Positions 8,787 through 17,756 of a DNA stretch of 64,000 bases are shown here, piece after piece. Source of the stretch: Acidovorax sp. 1608163 (GTDB lineage Bacteria; Pseudomonadota; Gammaproteobacteria; Burkholderiales; Burkholderiaceae_C). Within the stretch, counting starts at the first letter, position 1. Each line of letters opens with the position of its first letter. The stretch is taken from NCBI RefSeq assembly GCF_003669015.1, contig NZ_CP033069.1, positions 4,660,501 through 4,724,500 of the forward strand, written 5' to 3'. Under the pieces are notes generated by a model. That model made no database searches, was not told where the DNA came from, and saw nothing but the letters and a program-made list of their open reading frames with translations. The position numbers were made by a program, and so were the translations under genes.

Positions 8787-10577
8787 ATGAACCACTCCAA
8801 TCAGCGCACACCTTTGTCGCCTTCATTGCCTTTGCCCGGCCAGCATGCCGCCACGTCTTCCAGCCGCAGCGCCGTGGGTGGCACCCTGGCTCTGTCGGGC
8901 ATAGCGCTCAGCCTGCTGGCCATGGCCGCCCCCGCCCACGCTGCGTTGCCCCAGCTCACGGCGGCGCAGCCCGCCACCTTGCAATCGTGTACCGACCTGG
9001 CAAGCCGCCTGAAGCTGCCCGACACCCGCATCACCTCGTCAGAGCTGGTGACAGAAGGCAACCTCACCATCAAGGAGATGACCACGCCCGTGCCCGCGCA
9101 CTGCCTTGTCAAAGGCAAGATGAAAGAGCGCACTGGTCCGGTGGACGGTGCCGCGTATGCCCTGGGCTTTGAAGTCCGCATGCCCGTTCACTGGAATGGC
9201 CGATTTCTGTACCAGGCCAACGGCGGGCTGGATGGTGAAATCGTGCCGGCCCTGGGCGCTGTCAGCGGTGGTGCCCCCGTGGCCCCTGCGCTGGTCCAGG
9301 GCTTTGCCGTGCTCAGCTCTGACGCAGGCCACCCCACGCCCAGCCCTTTCTTTGGCGTAGACCCACAGGCCCGGCTGGACTATGGCTACCAGGCCGTGGG
9401 CGCCCTCACGCCCATGGCCAAGAACCTGATCAAGAGCGCCTATGGCAAAGGCCCCGACCGCTCGTACCTGGCCGGTTGCTCCAACGGCGGCCGCCACGCC
9501 ATGGTGGGCGCATCGCGCTATGCAGACCAGTACGACGGCATTCTGGCGGGCAACCCCGGCGTGTATCTGCCCAAGGCCGCAGCCACCCAGTTGTGGAAGG
9601 CCCAGCAATACGCCAAAGTGGCCAGCAAAGACGCCAACGGCCAGCCCGACCTGAAAACCGCCGTCACCCCGGCAGAGTTCAAGCTCATCAGCAGCAAGAT
9701 CGTGGAAAAGTGCGATGCGCTGGATGGCGTAGCCGACGGCCAGGTCAACGACGTGGCCGCATGCCAGGCCGTGTTTGACCTGCAGCGCGATGTGCCCAAC
9801 TGCACGGGCACACGCGACGGCACCTGCATCTCCAGCGAGCAAAAGGGCGTGCTCTCCACCATCTTTGCAGGCCCCAAAAACAGCAAGGGCGAAGCCCTGT
9901 ACCCCGGCACCTGGTGGGACCCCGGCGTGATGGGCAGCAACTTCTCGTGGTGGCACTTTGATGCGCCCCCTACGCGCAACGCAGGCTCGGTGGCGTTCAT
10001 CTTCACCACACCGCCCCTCTCTGTGGCCGACTTCCGCGCCAAGACAGGCATGCAGTACGCGATGGAGTTCGACCTGGACACCGACTTCCCCCGCATCTTC
10101 GCGACCACCGCGCTGTACCCCGAATCGCCTTGGGCCTACATGACGCCGCCCAACGCCACAGACCTGAGCGGCCTGAAGAACCGCGGCGGCAAGATGATCG
10201 TCTACCACGGCACCGCAGACTCGGTGTTCTCGCCCATCGACACCGCCCAGTGGATGGACCAGCTGCAAGCCCACCACGGCAACCAGGCCGACACCTTTGC
10301 TCGCCTTTTCATGGTGCCCGGCATGAACCACTGCGCGGGCGGCCCCGCCACCGACCAGTTCGACATGCTGGCCCCGCTGGTAGCCTGGGTGGAACAAGGC
10401 AAGGCCCCCGACACGGTGACCGCCAACGCCCGTGGTGCTGGGGCCAATGTGGTGAACACTGAACTGCCCGCCAGTTGGTCTGCAAACCGCACGCGGCCAC
10501 TGTGCGTGTACCCCAAAGTGGCGCGCTACAACGGCAAGGGGGATGTGGAGAGTGCGAGCAGTTTTAGCTGCAAGTGA
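8787..10577 (+). CDS. Tannase/feruloyl esterase family protein, secreted paralogue
   Basis: 596 residues, aligning along its whole mature length with the preceding esterase (same CSNGGRHAMVGASRY, GMNHCAGGPATDQFD and C-terminal VESASSFSCK). Unlike its neighbour it has a Sec-type signal peptide ending APAHA before ALPQL and no lipobox, so it should be soluble in the periplasm or exported. The pair is a tandem duplication with changed localisation. ATG at 8787 is chosen because it places the signal peptide near the N-terminus; it lacks an obvious strong ribosome binding site. Substrate specificity cannot be told from sequence alone. Confidence 0.86.
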   Translation: MNHSNQRTPLSPSLPLPGQHAATSSSRSAVGGTLALSGIALSLLAMAAPAHAALPQLTAAQPATLQSCTDLASRLKLPDTRITSSELVTEGNLTIKEMTTPVPAHCLVKGKMKERTGPVDGAAYALGFEVRMPVHWNGRFLYQANGGLDGEIVPALGAVSGGAPVAPALVQGFAVLSSDAGHPTPSPFFGVDPQARLDYGYQAVGALTPMAKNLIKSAYGKGPDRSYLAGCSNGGRHAMVGASRYADQYDGILAGNPGVYLPKAAATQLWKAQQYAKVASKDANGQPDLKTAVTPAEFKLISSKIVEKCDALDGVADGQVNDVAACQAVFDLQRDVPNCTGTRDGTCISSEQKGVLSTIFAGPKNSKGEALYPGTWWDPGVMGSNFSWWHFDAPPTRNAGSVAFIFTTPPLSVADFRAKTGMQYAMEFDLDTDFPRIFATTALYPESPWAYMTPPNATDLSGLKNRGGKMIVYHGTADSVFSPIDTAQWMDQLQAHHGNQADTFARLFMVPGMNHCAGGPATDQFDMLAPLVAWVEQGKAPDTVTANARGAGANVVNTELPASWSANRTRPLCVYPKVARYNGKGDVESASSFSCK

Positions 10578-10671
10578 GGGGGGATTGAAAGTGAGAAGCC
10601 CGGCTTGTGTCTGGACTTCACCCGGTTCAATAGACACCTATCAAGGTCGAAATTGAACTGGAGAGTGAGAA

Positions 10672-10953
10672 ATGAAGAGAGTGCGATACCCGGCTGAGTT
10701 CAAGGCAGAAGCCGTCAAACAGGTGACCGAGCGTGGTCATGGGGTAGTGGATGTAGCCAAGCGATTGGGCATGTCGGACAAAAGCCTGTACCTGTGGGTG
10801 CGGCTTGCCAAAGAGCAATCGAGCGCAGGGGGGGCAGAGACAAGCCAGCTCAAGGCCGAGGTATCCCGGCTCAAAGCGGAGCTCAAAAGGGCCAATGAGG
10901 AGCGCGACATCCTAAAAAAGGCCGCAACGTACTTTGCCAAGCTGTCCGGGTGA
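10672..10953 (+). CDS. IS3-family transposase OrfA (helix-turn-helix protein)
   Basis: 93 residues. The N-terminal half is the IS3 OrfA HTH_Tnp domain (RYPAEFKAEAVKQV, then VDVAKRLGMSDKSLYLWV); the C-terminal half is a leucine-zipper-like helix (SQLKAEVSRLKAELKRANEE) used for dimerisation. The stop overlaps the orfB start by four bases. An A6G stretch at 10914-10920 could allow a -1 frameshift to make the OrfAB fusion, the active transposase of this family. Confidence 0.93.
   Translation: MKRVRYPAEFKAEAVKQVTERGHGVVDVAKRLGMSDKSLYLWVRLAKEQSSAGGAETSQLKAEVSRLKAELKRANEERDILKKAATYFAKLSG
10914..10920 (+). other. A6G slippery heptamer for programmed -1 frameshift
   Basis: AAAAAAG lies near the end of orfA, upstream of the orfA/orfB overlap. 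This is the canonical IS3-family frameshift signal; its use here is inferred. Confidence 0.65.
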
Positions 10954-11810
10954 AGTACGCATTCATGGCCGAACATAAAGGCCAGTTCCGGCTCAGCAGC
11001 ATGTGCCGCGTTCTGCGCGTACAGCGCAGTGGCTATTACGCTTGGAAGGCCAATCCAAAGTCCAAACGCGCCTTAGCCGACGATGTCTTGCTGGCAAGCA
11101 TTCGGCAATCCTTTGACGACAGCCACGGGATTTATGGAAGCCCACGCATCCTGCGGGACTTGCGAGAGGACGGTATGGCGTGCGGTCAAAAACGTGTAGC
11201 ACGCCTGATGCGCCAGGCCCAACTGCGCTCAGTGCGTGGTTACAAGCGGCCACGCTACCGAGTCGGTCTTCCTGCGACTGCCGCACCGAACCGGTTGCAA
11301 CGTGAGTTCACGGTCACGCTACCGAACCAAGTGTGGGTCACCGACATTACCTATATCCGAACCCATGAGGGCTGGTTGTACCTAACGGCCGTAATTGACC
11401 TGTACTCGCGCATGGTGGTCGGCTGGGCGATGAACTCCAGCATGGCTACAGAGTTGGTGTTGGATGCGCTCACGATGGCAGTGTGGCGCAGGCGCCCAAC
11501 GGGTCCAGTGATGATCCATTCCGACCAAGGAAGTCAGTTTGGCAGTGACGACTTCGCCCGCTGGTGCAAGGACAACCAATTGGTGCCAAGCATGAGCCGA
11601 CGTGGAAACTGTTGGGACAACGCGGTAGCAGAGTCCTTCTTCAGCAGCTTGAAGAAGGAGAGAATCAAACGCCATATCTATGCCACCAGGCAAGACGCCA
11701 AGTCAGATGTGTTTGACTACATCGAAGGTTTTTACAATCGAATCCGTCGGCACAGTCACCTAGACCAACTGAGTCCGCTGGCATTCGAACAACTTCGAAA
11801 CGGAAGTTGA
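10950..11810 (+). CDS. IS3-family transposase OrfB (DDE integrase)
   Basis: 286 residues starting at a GTG that overlaps the orfA stop. It contains the HTH_21 segment (SHGIYGSPRILRDLRE) and the rve-type catalytic core with DDE residues in WVTDITYI, HSDQGSQF and NCWDNAVAESFFSSLKKE. It catalyses strand transfer of the element. The reading frame is intact to a proper end (LSPLAFEQLRNGS), so the element may still be active. Confidence 0.93.
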   Translation: MKYAFMAEHKGQFRLSSMCRVLRVQRSGYYAWKANPKSKRALADDVLLASIRQSFDDSHGIYGSPRILRDLREDGMACGQKRVARLMRQAQLRSVRGYKRPRYRVGLPATAAPNRLQREFTVTLPNQVWVTDITYIRTHEGWLYLTAVIDLYSRMVVGWAMNSSMATELVLDALTMAVWRRRPTGPVMIHSDQGSQFGSDDFARWCKDNQLVPSMSRRGNCWDNAVAESFFSSLKKERIKRHIYATRQDAKSDVFDYIEGFYNRIRRHSHLDQLSPLAFEQLRNGS

Positions 11811-11839
11811 AATATGTCTACGAAACCGGGTGAAGTCCA

Positions 11840-12131
11840 CTTGGGCCCAATCAATCGTTTCACCATTCATCGGCGTACTTTGCTGATTGACATTGCAGAA
11901 GAGGCTTAGTCCTTCGCTTAACTCGAACCTTAGCATTCCGTGTCCCTGCGTGCAATTCTCAATTTCTAGCCCAAACTCAAACAATTCAGCGACAGTTTCG
12001 GCCGCATTCATATCGGCCAGCACCCTCCGTAGCGCCTTGCTTCCTAGATCGCCAAGCTCCCGCTTCGCCCTCGTCTGGCTTTCACAGATGGCACGCAACT
12101 CCCTCGTCTGAAACGCAATCTCAAGCGGCAT
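11840..12131 (-). pseudogene. HigB/RelE-like toxin gene, 3' end removed by the IS element
   Basis: Reading from ATG at 12131: MPLEIAFQTRELRAICES, then AKRELGDLGSKALRRVLADM and a terminal GETIDWAQ. This matches the order of conserved pieces in HigB/RelE-type killer proteins (early F.TR.LR.IC, middle LADL.A, late IDW). Directly after IDWAQ the frame enters the IS right inverted repeat and continues with unrelated residues. The C-terminal strand and any antitoxin gene that would follow are missing. An inactive remnant is likely. Confidence 0.6.
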
Positions 12132-12161
12132 AAGTCCAAAATTTTCAGCGAAGTATTGCAC

Positions 12162-12494
12162 GGCAACTCACGATCCTGAATCGCTGTGTATTTATGCGGA
12201 ACTAACCTACAGACAATCTCTTCCCGAGATCGTTCGCTATGGATGAAAGCTGCCGCTTATTCCACCTCGCCTGTAGGACCGCTTGCACCCTGATGCAGCC
12301 GCCCCAGAAATACCTGCTTTACCACCTCTCTTTCCCCAATTCCGCAGTGGCTTAATTCACGCCATCGATTGCCAGCCGGCTCACAGGGCTGCGGTTCCGC
12401 CGAACAATGGCGTTGGCAGGGCTGAACTCATAGGTTGGAGTAAATCGCGCATAGTTGGACTGATGCAGCCAAAACCGCCGCTATAAATCAGCGA
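12162..12494. other. Intergenic stretch without a recognisable gene
   Basis: Base composition is lower in GC than the surroundings. Only short open frames occur (for example a 67-codon one at 12283-12486) with no family features or good ribosome binding site. It may be decayed sequence linked to the IS insertion. Confidence 0.5.
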
Positions 12495-12656
12495 CTACTC
12501 CGACTCATCCAGCGCTCGTTCAGTCAAGCCTTGCTGCTTGCTAGCCTCTTCTTTCGCCTTCTTCCCCTGATCGTGATGCCACTTGATGGCGTAGAACATG
12601 CACGTGCCAAACACGATCACCTTGAAGGTGATGAAAACGACTGGGACCCAATCCAT
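12495..12656 (-). CDS. Small membrane protein of unknown function
   Basis: 53 residues from ATG at 12656: one hydrophobic segment (VPVVFITFKVIVFGTCMFYA, residues 4-23) and a charged, helical cytoplasm-like tail (WHHDQGKKAKEEASKQQ). AGGA lies about 11 bases upstream. It follows ccoG on the same strand with a gap of about 250 bases. I do not recognise a family; its size recalls accessory subunits found near terminal oxidase genes, which is only a guess. A longer in-frame start at 12755 gives a non-hydrophobic extension and is rejected. Confidence 0.6.
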   Translation of the reverse strand: MDWVPVVFITFKVIVFGTCMFYAIKWHHDQGKKAKEEASKQQGLTERALDESE

Positions 12657-12904
12657 GGTTTGATTTTTCCTGGCTGTTGATGGGCACTGCCATGTGTGCA
12701 GTGCCCTGCTGACGCCCGTAGCACCGTTGGAGGCGCGGGGAATGTGGAGCGGCAAGCAGGGGGCGATGTTACCGAGCCTACGAGCCGCGCGGCCACATCA
12801 GTTGGTTGCGCAGGGGTGCATAGCAGATGGGCCGCAGCCCTGCGCGGCCTGCCGGGATAGCGCCCCAGCAATAGACCGCATGCGTAGCAGCACCCCGTGA
12901 GCCA

Positions 12905-14380
12905 CTACCGTGGCTGGATGAAGCTGCTGGAGCGGGTGCGCTGCTGCTGCGCATCTACCAGCGACTGCACCTGCAGGGCCATGGGTGTGATGGTGGACAC
13001 GCCCCGGCCAGGGTCTGCGCCGCTGGTGGAGCGGTAGGGCTGCACCACCGCCACGGCCACCGTGCGCTCTTCGCCAGATGCGATGACCACGGGCTCTTGC
13101 GGCGGCATTTGCAGCGGCGTGTCGCCCGCCAGGGCAATGCGGTAGGCGTGGGCCTGTGTGTCGTAGTTCTGGATGTGCACGCGGTAGATGTTCTCTACAT
13201 CGCCGTTGCGCAGCTGGCGCGCCATCACACCCCGGTCGCGCACCACCTCGACCTGCAGCGGCACGCGCCAGGCCACCGTGGCCACCACGGCCAGTGCCGT
13301 CAGCCCCAGCAGCGCAAAGTACACCCGCACCCGGCGCTGGCGCAGGGTGTGGCGCCAGTCGGCGCCCTGCTGCGAAGCAAAGCGGATGAGCCCCTGGGGC
13401 TGGCGCGCCTTGTCCATCACGCGGTCGCACGCATCAATGCACAGGCCGCAGCTGATGCATTCGTACTGCAGGCCGTTGCGGATGTCGATGCCTGCGGGGC
13501 ACACCTCTACGCACAGGTTGCAGTCCAGGCAATCGCCCCGGCTGGGGGGGTGCGCGGTGCTGGCTGCGGGCACCGATGCACGCACCGCTGCTGTATGCGC
13601 CGCTGCGTTCGCGACCGTGTGGGCCGTGCTGCGGCGCGGCTCGCCCCGGGGCACGTCGTACACCACCGACTGTGTTTGCGTCGTGGCCATCACGCCCTGA
13701 AAGCGCGCATAGGGGCACATGTGCTGGCAGACCTTTTCGCGCAGAAAACCCGCCTGCGCCAAGGCAAATGCGGCGTAGCCCAGCATCAACGTGGACTCGG
13801 CCCCGCCCAGTTGGCCCTGCCAGGTGCGCTGCCACAGTGCAGGCGCGCTGGAGAAGTAGGCCGTGAGCGTCCAGCCCAGCGCCAGCGACACCGTTGCCCA
13901 CAACGCCCAGGCGAGCAGCCGCCGCGCCCACAGCGCGGCGATGACGGCTGGGGCGCCACTGGCCTGCCTGCGCTGGCGCTGGCCGGGGGTGCCCTGCACC
14001 CGCTGCTCGATCCAGATGAAAAGCGCCGTGTAGACCGACTGCGGGCACACAAAGCCGCAGAAGATGCGGCCACCCACGGCAGAGGTCACAAACAAGGCCA
14101 GCGCCCCACCGATCAGCAGCAGTGTGAGCAACAACAAATCCTGCGGCCCAAACAACCCACCAAACAAATGCACCTGCTGGCGCACCAGGTCAAAGCTGAC
14201 CAGCGGCCGCCCCTGCCACTGCGCCCAACACAGGCCAAAGAACAGCATCTGCGTGATGCCGATGGACCACCAGCGGGCACGGTTGAAGCGCCCCGCAATC
14301 GCACGGATGCCAAACTGCAGCGTGGACTTGGGAGGGTAAAAGTGGATGGGCTGGGCGCGTGGCGCGGCGGCGGATGACAT
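12905..14380 (-). CDS. ccoG: Cytochrome c oxidase accessory protein CcoG (FixG family)
   Basis: 491 residues. Several membrane segments in the N-terminal half, the polyferredoxin motifs CGFVCPQS and CQHMCPYARFQG, two 4Fe-4S cluster motifs (DCLDCNLCVEVCPAGIDIRN and YECISCGLCIDACDRVMDKA), a further membrane helix near FALLGLTALAVVATVAW, and a C-terminal Ig-like FixG domain. CcoG acts in copper delivery/reduction for cbb3-type oxidase assembly. No oxidase structural genes are in this window, so its partners lie elsewhere or beyond reach. ATG at 14380 (MSSAAAPRAQ) is preferred to 14410, with GGAG-like sequence upstream. Confidence 0.92.
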   Translation of the reverse strand: MSSAAAPRAQPIHFYPPKSTLQFGIRAIAGRFNRARWWSIGITQMLFFGLCWAQWQGRPLVSFDLVRQQVHLFGGLFGPQDLLLLTLLLIGGALALFVTSAVGGRIFCGFVCPQSVYTALFIWIEQRVQGTPGQRQRRQASGAPAVIAALWARRLLAWALWATVSLALGWTLTAYFSSAPALWQRTWQGQLGGAESTLMLGYAAFALAQAGFLREKVCQHMCPYARFQGVMATTQTQSVVYDVPRGEPRRSTAHTVANAAAHTAAVRASVPAASTAHPPSRGDCLDCNLCVEVCPAGIDIRNGLQYECISCGLCIDACDRVMDKARQPQGLIRFASQQGADWRHTLRQRRVRVYFALLGLTALAVVATVAWRVPLQVEVVRDRGVMARQLRNGDVENIYRVHIQNYDTQAHAYRIALAGDTPLQMPPQEPVVIASGEERTVAVAVVQPYRSTSGADPGRGVSTITPMALQVQSLVDAQQQRTRSSSFIQPR

Positions 14381-14527
14381 GGCTGGCTCCTGCGGCCAGC
14401 GGGGTGCCAATGCACCCCCACACAGGCCGCCTTGTGTGCCAGCTAGTAGGCCTGCGATGGGCTATGAAAAACAGCGGCAGAGGCTGCGGTTGGGGGCATA
14501 GCAGCAGCGGATTCAGCCGCTTTGCTC

Positions 14528-15945
14528 CTACCGAGCCGCCATCCCCCGCACCAACCCACCCAGCACATGCGTAGCCCGCGTGATGTCGTGGGCGGGGGCT
14601 GCGGCGAAGTTCAGGCGGATGCAGTGCGCAAAGCGCTGGTCGGCGGAAAACAGCTGACCGGGCATGAGGCTCACGCCCGCTTGGAGCGCCTGGCGCATGA
14701 GGGCCAGGGCGTCGATGTGGGGGCCAACTCTAGCCACAGAAAGTAGCCGCCCTGTGGGCGCGTGACGCGGGTGCCTGCAGGGAAGGATTCGGCGATGGCG
14801 TCGATCATCACGTCGCGTTGCAGGGCCAGGGTTTGGCGCAGTCGGCGCAGGTGCAGGTCGTAGCCGCCTTGGGCCAAGTAGTCAGACAGCGCGGCCTGCG
14901 GTGGCACGGAGGCCGAGAGGCTGCTCATGACCTTGAGGCGTTCGACGGCCCGCGTCCAGCGCCCAGCGGCCACCCAGCCCACGCGGTAGCCGGGGGCCAG
15001 GGTTTTAGAGAACGATGCGCAGTGGATGACCCAGCCTTCGGGATCAAACGCCTTGATGGGGCGCGGCTTGTGGGCGCCTGCGTACAGGTCGCCGTACACG
15101 TCGTCTTCGATCAGAGGCACCTGGTAGCGCGCCAGCAAGGCGGCCAGGGCTTGCTTACGGTGCTCGGGCATCAGCGCGCCCAGCGGGTTTTGGAAGTTGG
15201 GCATGAACCAGCAGGCCTTGGCTTCACCGCTGGCAAGGGCTGATTCGAGCGCAGCCAGGTCCACCCCTTCGCTGGCGCTGGTGGGCAGTTGCAGGGCGCG
15301 CAGCTTCAGGCGTTCAATGGCTTGCAGCGGGGCATAGAACGTGGGGGCCTCCAGCAGCACGAGGTCGCCCGGCGAGGTGACGGCTTGCAGGCTGAGGTTG
15401 AGCGCATCCATGGCGCCGTTGGTGATGACGATCTCGTCCACCTCGGCGCGCACGCCATCCACCGCGTAGCGCTGCGCAATTTGCTGGCGCAGGCGCAGGT
15501 GGCCGGTGGTGAGGTCTTCGATGAGTTTGTGCGGTGGCAGGCGGCGCAGGGCCGTGCCCATGCAGCGGGCCAGCCGATCCAGCGGGAACAGGGCCGGGTC
15601 GGGGAAGGCCGAGCCCAGTGGCACCACGTCTTTGCGGCGCGAGAGGTTCAGTATCTCCACCACCAGGTCATTGATGGCCACGGTGTGGGAGGTGAGCGAT
15701 GGGCGCGAAGTGTCCGGCCCTTGCAGTGGCTCTTGCAGGCGCGGCAGCACGTAGTAGCCCGAGCGCGAACGCGCCTGGATCACCCCGCGCGATTCGAGCA
15801 GGTAGTAGGCCTGGAAGACGGTGGACTGGCTGATCTTGCGCCGCTCGCTGCACAGACGCACCGAGGGCAGCTTGTCGCCCACGCGCAGCGAGCCCGATCG
15901 GATCAGGGCGTGGATTTCGTCAGCGAGTTGCTCGTATTGCGTCAT
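14528..15945 (-). CDS. MocR-type transcriptional regulator (GntR plus aminotransferase domain), frameshifted near the C-terminus
   Basis: About 470 residues when repaired. The N-terminal winged helix (LADEIHALIRSGSLRVGDKL, SQSTVFQAYYLLESRGVI) is followed by a class I aminotransferase-like domain with the PLP lysine region HCASFSKTLAPGYRVGWV. After GGYFLWLELAP the frame goes wrong; the expected ending HIDALALMRQALQAGVSLMP to GLVRGMAAR continues in another frame down to 14528. One extra base in the five-G run at 14719-14723 (plus strand) restores it. Such regulators sense PLP or amino compounds. The start is ATG 15945. Its neighbours do not identify a target. Confidence 0.85.
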
Positions 15946-16047
15946 GGTGAGGGAGCGCACGGCCCGCGTCCCAGGATGATGAAGCGGCCTGCTGTGGACA
16001 TTCTAGGAGCCGCGATGCGCGGTGACGCGCCCAGGCGCGGCGCATGC

Positions 16048-16713
16048 TCACAGCAGCGTTTCGGGCGCGGCAATGAGCGACTGGTACAGCACGCCCAGCG
16101 CCAGCCGCACGGGCTCGGTCTGTTGCAGCAGGCGGCTGTCGCCCAGCCATTCGTCAGCGCGAAAGAAGGCTTGATCGACCCGCACGCGGGCCGGGCAGGT
16201 GTTGTGCAGGTGGGGCAGCAGGGTGCCGGGCTCCAGGTGCACGCCGTCTTCCTCGCTTTGCAGCACGGCCCAGCCAGCGGAACCTGGCGTGGGTGCAGGC
16301 ATGTGCACGGGCACGATGAGCGAAACCCCGTCGGCCTGCGCATTGGCGACCGACTGCACCCAGCCATTGAGGCGCAGGCCGCGCGCACCGTCCTGCGCAG
16401 TGAGCGCGGGGGCATCGAGCGACAGGGGCGTGGTGGCTGCGCGCTGGAAGCTGAGCAGGTCAGGCAGCAGGTGCTCACGCAGCGCCGCATTGAAGGACTG
16501 CACCAAAAACTCGATGGCGGTGCGCTGGCACCAGAACAGCACCCCAGCCGATAGCGACTGTGCGCACAGCGAGCGCATCAGCAGCCCCAGCTCTTCAGGC
16601 CCACCCCCCAATCCACCCATGTGGGTGGGCACGGCGCAGCGCAGGTAGTCCACCGGGATGGCGGCGCGCAACGACTGGGGATGGGCAACGTGGAGGGCGC
16701 TGGAAGACTGCAT
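16048..16713 (-). CDS. Acyl-CoA dehydrogenase-related protein (short)
   Basis: 221 residues from ATG at 16713. Segments such as GGGPEELGLLMRSLCAQS, LSAGVLFWCQRTAIEFLVQS and REHLLPDLLSFQRAATTPLS, then a beta-domain-like part (GLRLNGWVQSVANAQADGVS), recall the N-terminal and middle domains of acyl-CoA dehydrogenase-like flavoproteins. The C-terminal four-helix domain is largely absent, so it is either a divergent short relative or a decayed copy. The open frame extends to 16965 but that stretch has no family similarity. Function is not assigned. Confidence 0.6.
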   Translation of the reverse strand: MQSSSALHVAHPQSLRAAIPVDYLRCAVPTHMGGLGGGPEELGLLMRSLCAQSLSAGVLFWCQRTAIEFLVQSFNAALREHLLPDLLSFQRAATTPLSLDAPALTAQDGARGLRLNGWVQSVANAQADGVSLIVPVHMPAPTPGSAGWAVLQSEEDGVHLEPGTLLPHLHNTCPARVRVDQAFFRADEWLGDSRLLQQTEPVRLALGVLYQSLIAAPETLL

Positions 16714-16921
16714 GGGCCGATGGTGCGGTAAGCCGGCGGGGCTGTGCCATGGCAGAGGCGCACAAAACGGACCGTAGCAGGCAGGGCGCAGAAGCCTGCG
16801 CAAAAACCCGTTCCAAGGGCATCGGGATGCAGAGCCTGCTGACATGGCGGTGTCAGCAGGGGAGCCGCACCATGCGGTCTTGCATTTTTTCATCACGCGC
16901 TTTGACGCAAAGGAGGTTCCC

Positions 16922-17299
16922 ATGAACAACGCCATCACCTGGTTTGAAATCCCCACCCCCCACATCGACCGCGCCCAGGCTTTTTACGAAGCCGTGCTTG
17001 GCCAGAGCATGCGGCGCGAGGTAATGGGCCCGCAGTGCGAGCTGGCAGTGTTTGCGTACAACCAGGGCGCGGGTGTGGGCGGCGCGCTGATGACGGGCAC
17101 CGCCGCTGCGCAGCCCAGCGGGCAAGGCACAGTGGTGTACCTGGATGCATCGCCCTCGCTGGATGCAGCACTGGAGCGTGTGGTCGCACAGGGTGGCAAG
17201 ATCGCATTGCCACGCCAGGCACTGCCCCCGGGCATGGGATTTTTTGCGCACATCCATGACCTGGACGGCAACCGTGTGGGCTTGCACGCATTGAACTGA
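16922..17299 (+). CDS. VOC-family protein (glyoxalase/bleomycin resistance-like)
   Basis: 125 residues with the tandem beta-alpha-beta-beta-beta layout of the vicinal oxygen chelate superfamily: WFEIPTPHIDRAQAFYEAVL at the N-terminus and GGKIALPRQALPPGMGFFAH followed by DLDGNRVGLH at the C-terminus. A strong AGGAGG site lies eight bases upstream of the ATG. It is followed 19 bases later by another VOC gene. Substrate is unknown; metal-dependent isomerase, lyase or binding roles are all possible. Confidence 0.85.
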   Translation: MNNAITWFEIPTPHIDRAQAFYEAVLGQSMRREVMGPQCELAVFAYNQGAGVGGALMTGTAAAQPSGQGTVVYLDASPSLDAALERVVAQGGKIALPRQALPPGMGFFAHIHDLDGNRVGLHALN

Positions 17300-17318
17300 C
17301 CTTTGAAAGGACAACGCC

Positions 17319-17747
17319 ATGGAAACCCAGGAACTGCATCGCGGCCGGCTGATCGATCACGTCCAGCTGGTGGTGCGAGATCTCGCGGCCAGCCAGGCCT
17401 TTTACGCGGCGGCCTTCAAGGCCCTGAACGTGCCCATGGGCGGCGCCACGGCAGAGTATTTCTGGGCAGACGAGCTGTTTGTCTCAACCGCTGACAGCGT
17501 GGCTGCGCAGGGCCACCTCACGGGCCGGGTCCACCTGGCCTTCCAGGCGCAGGACCGTGACATGGTCCATGCGTTCTACCAGGCTGCGTTGGCCCACGGC
17601 GGGCAAGACAACGGGGCACCGGGGGAGCGGCCCTACCACCCCGGCTACTACGCGGCGTTTGTGCTGGACCCGGACGGCAACAACATCGAGGCCGTGTTCC
17701 ATGGCGATGCGAAGCGCAGTGCGCCATCGGTCAAGGTCACGTTCTGA
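17319..17747 (+). CDS. VOC-family glyoxalase-like protein
   Basis: 142 residues: LIDHVQLVVRDLAASQAFYA, ADELFVSTADS, GRVHLAFQAQDRDMVHAFYQ and a C-terminal metal-site segment YYAAFVLDPDGNNIEAVFH. This is the pattern of single-domain VOC enzymes with His and Glu ligands (H at VQ context, E in NNIEAV). It follows the preceding VOC gene closely with a GGA-type ribosome binding site and is probably cotranscribed. No substrate can be assigned. Confidence 0.85.
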   Translation: METQELHRGRLIDHVQLVVRDLAASQAFYAAAFKALNVPMGGATAEYFWADELFVSTADSVAAQGHLTGRVHLAFQAQDRDMVHAFYQAALAHGGQDNGAPGERPYHPGYYAAFVLDPDGNNIEAVFHGDAKRSAPSVKVTF

Positions 17748-17756
17748 GGCAGTTGC

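Larger units (their letters stand above)
10612..11839 (+). mobile_element. IS3-family insertion sequence, apparently intact
   Basis: 1228 bp bounded by 25-bp imperfect inverted repeats at 10612-10636 and 11815-11839. Both begin TGGACTTCACCCGGTT and end TAGACA, differing at two inner positions. It carries overlapping orfA and orfB. The flanking bases do not form an obvious direct repeat (GTC on the left, CTT on the right), which suggests a rearrangement or deletion after insertion. The right end interrupts a toxin-like gene. Confidence 0.92.

Noticed and set aside
10580..11860. Target-site duplication flanking the IS3 element
   Set aside because: The three to five bases on both sides do not match.
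16714..16965. N-terminal extension of the acyl-CoA dehydrogenase-like protein
   Set aside because: Arg/Pro/Cys-rich, no similarity, overlapping the promoter of the divergent VOC gene.
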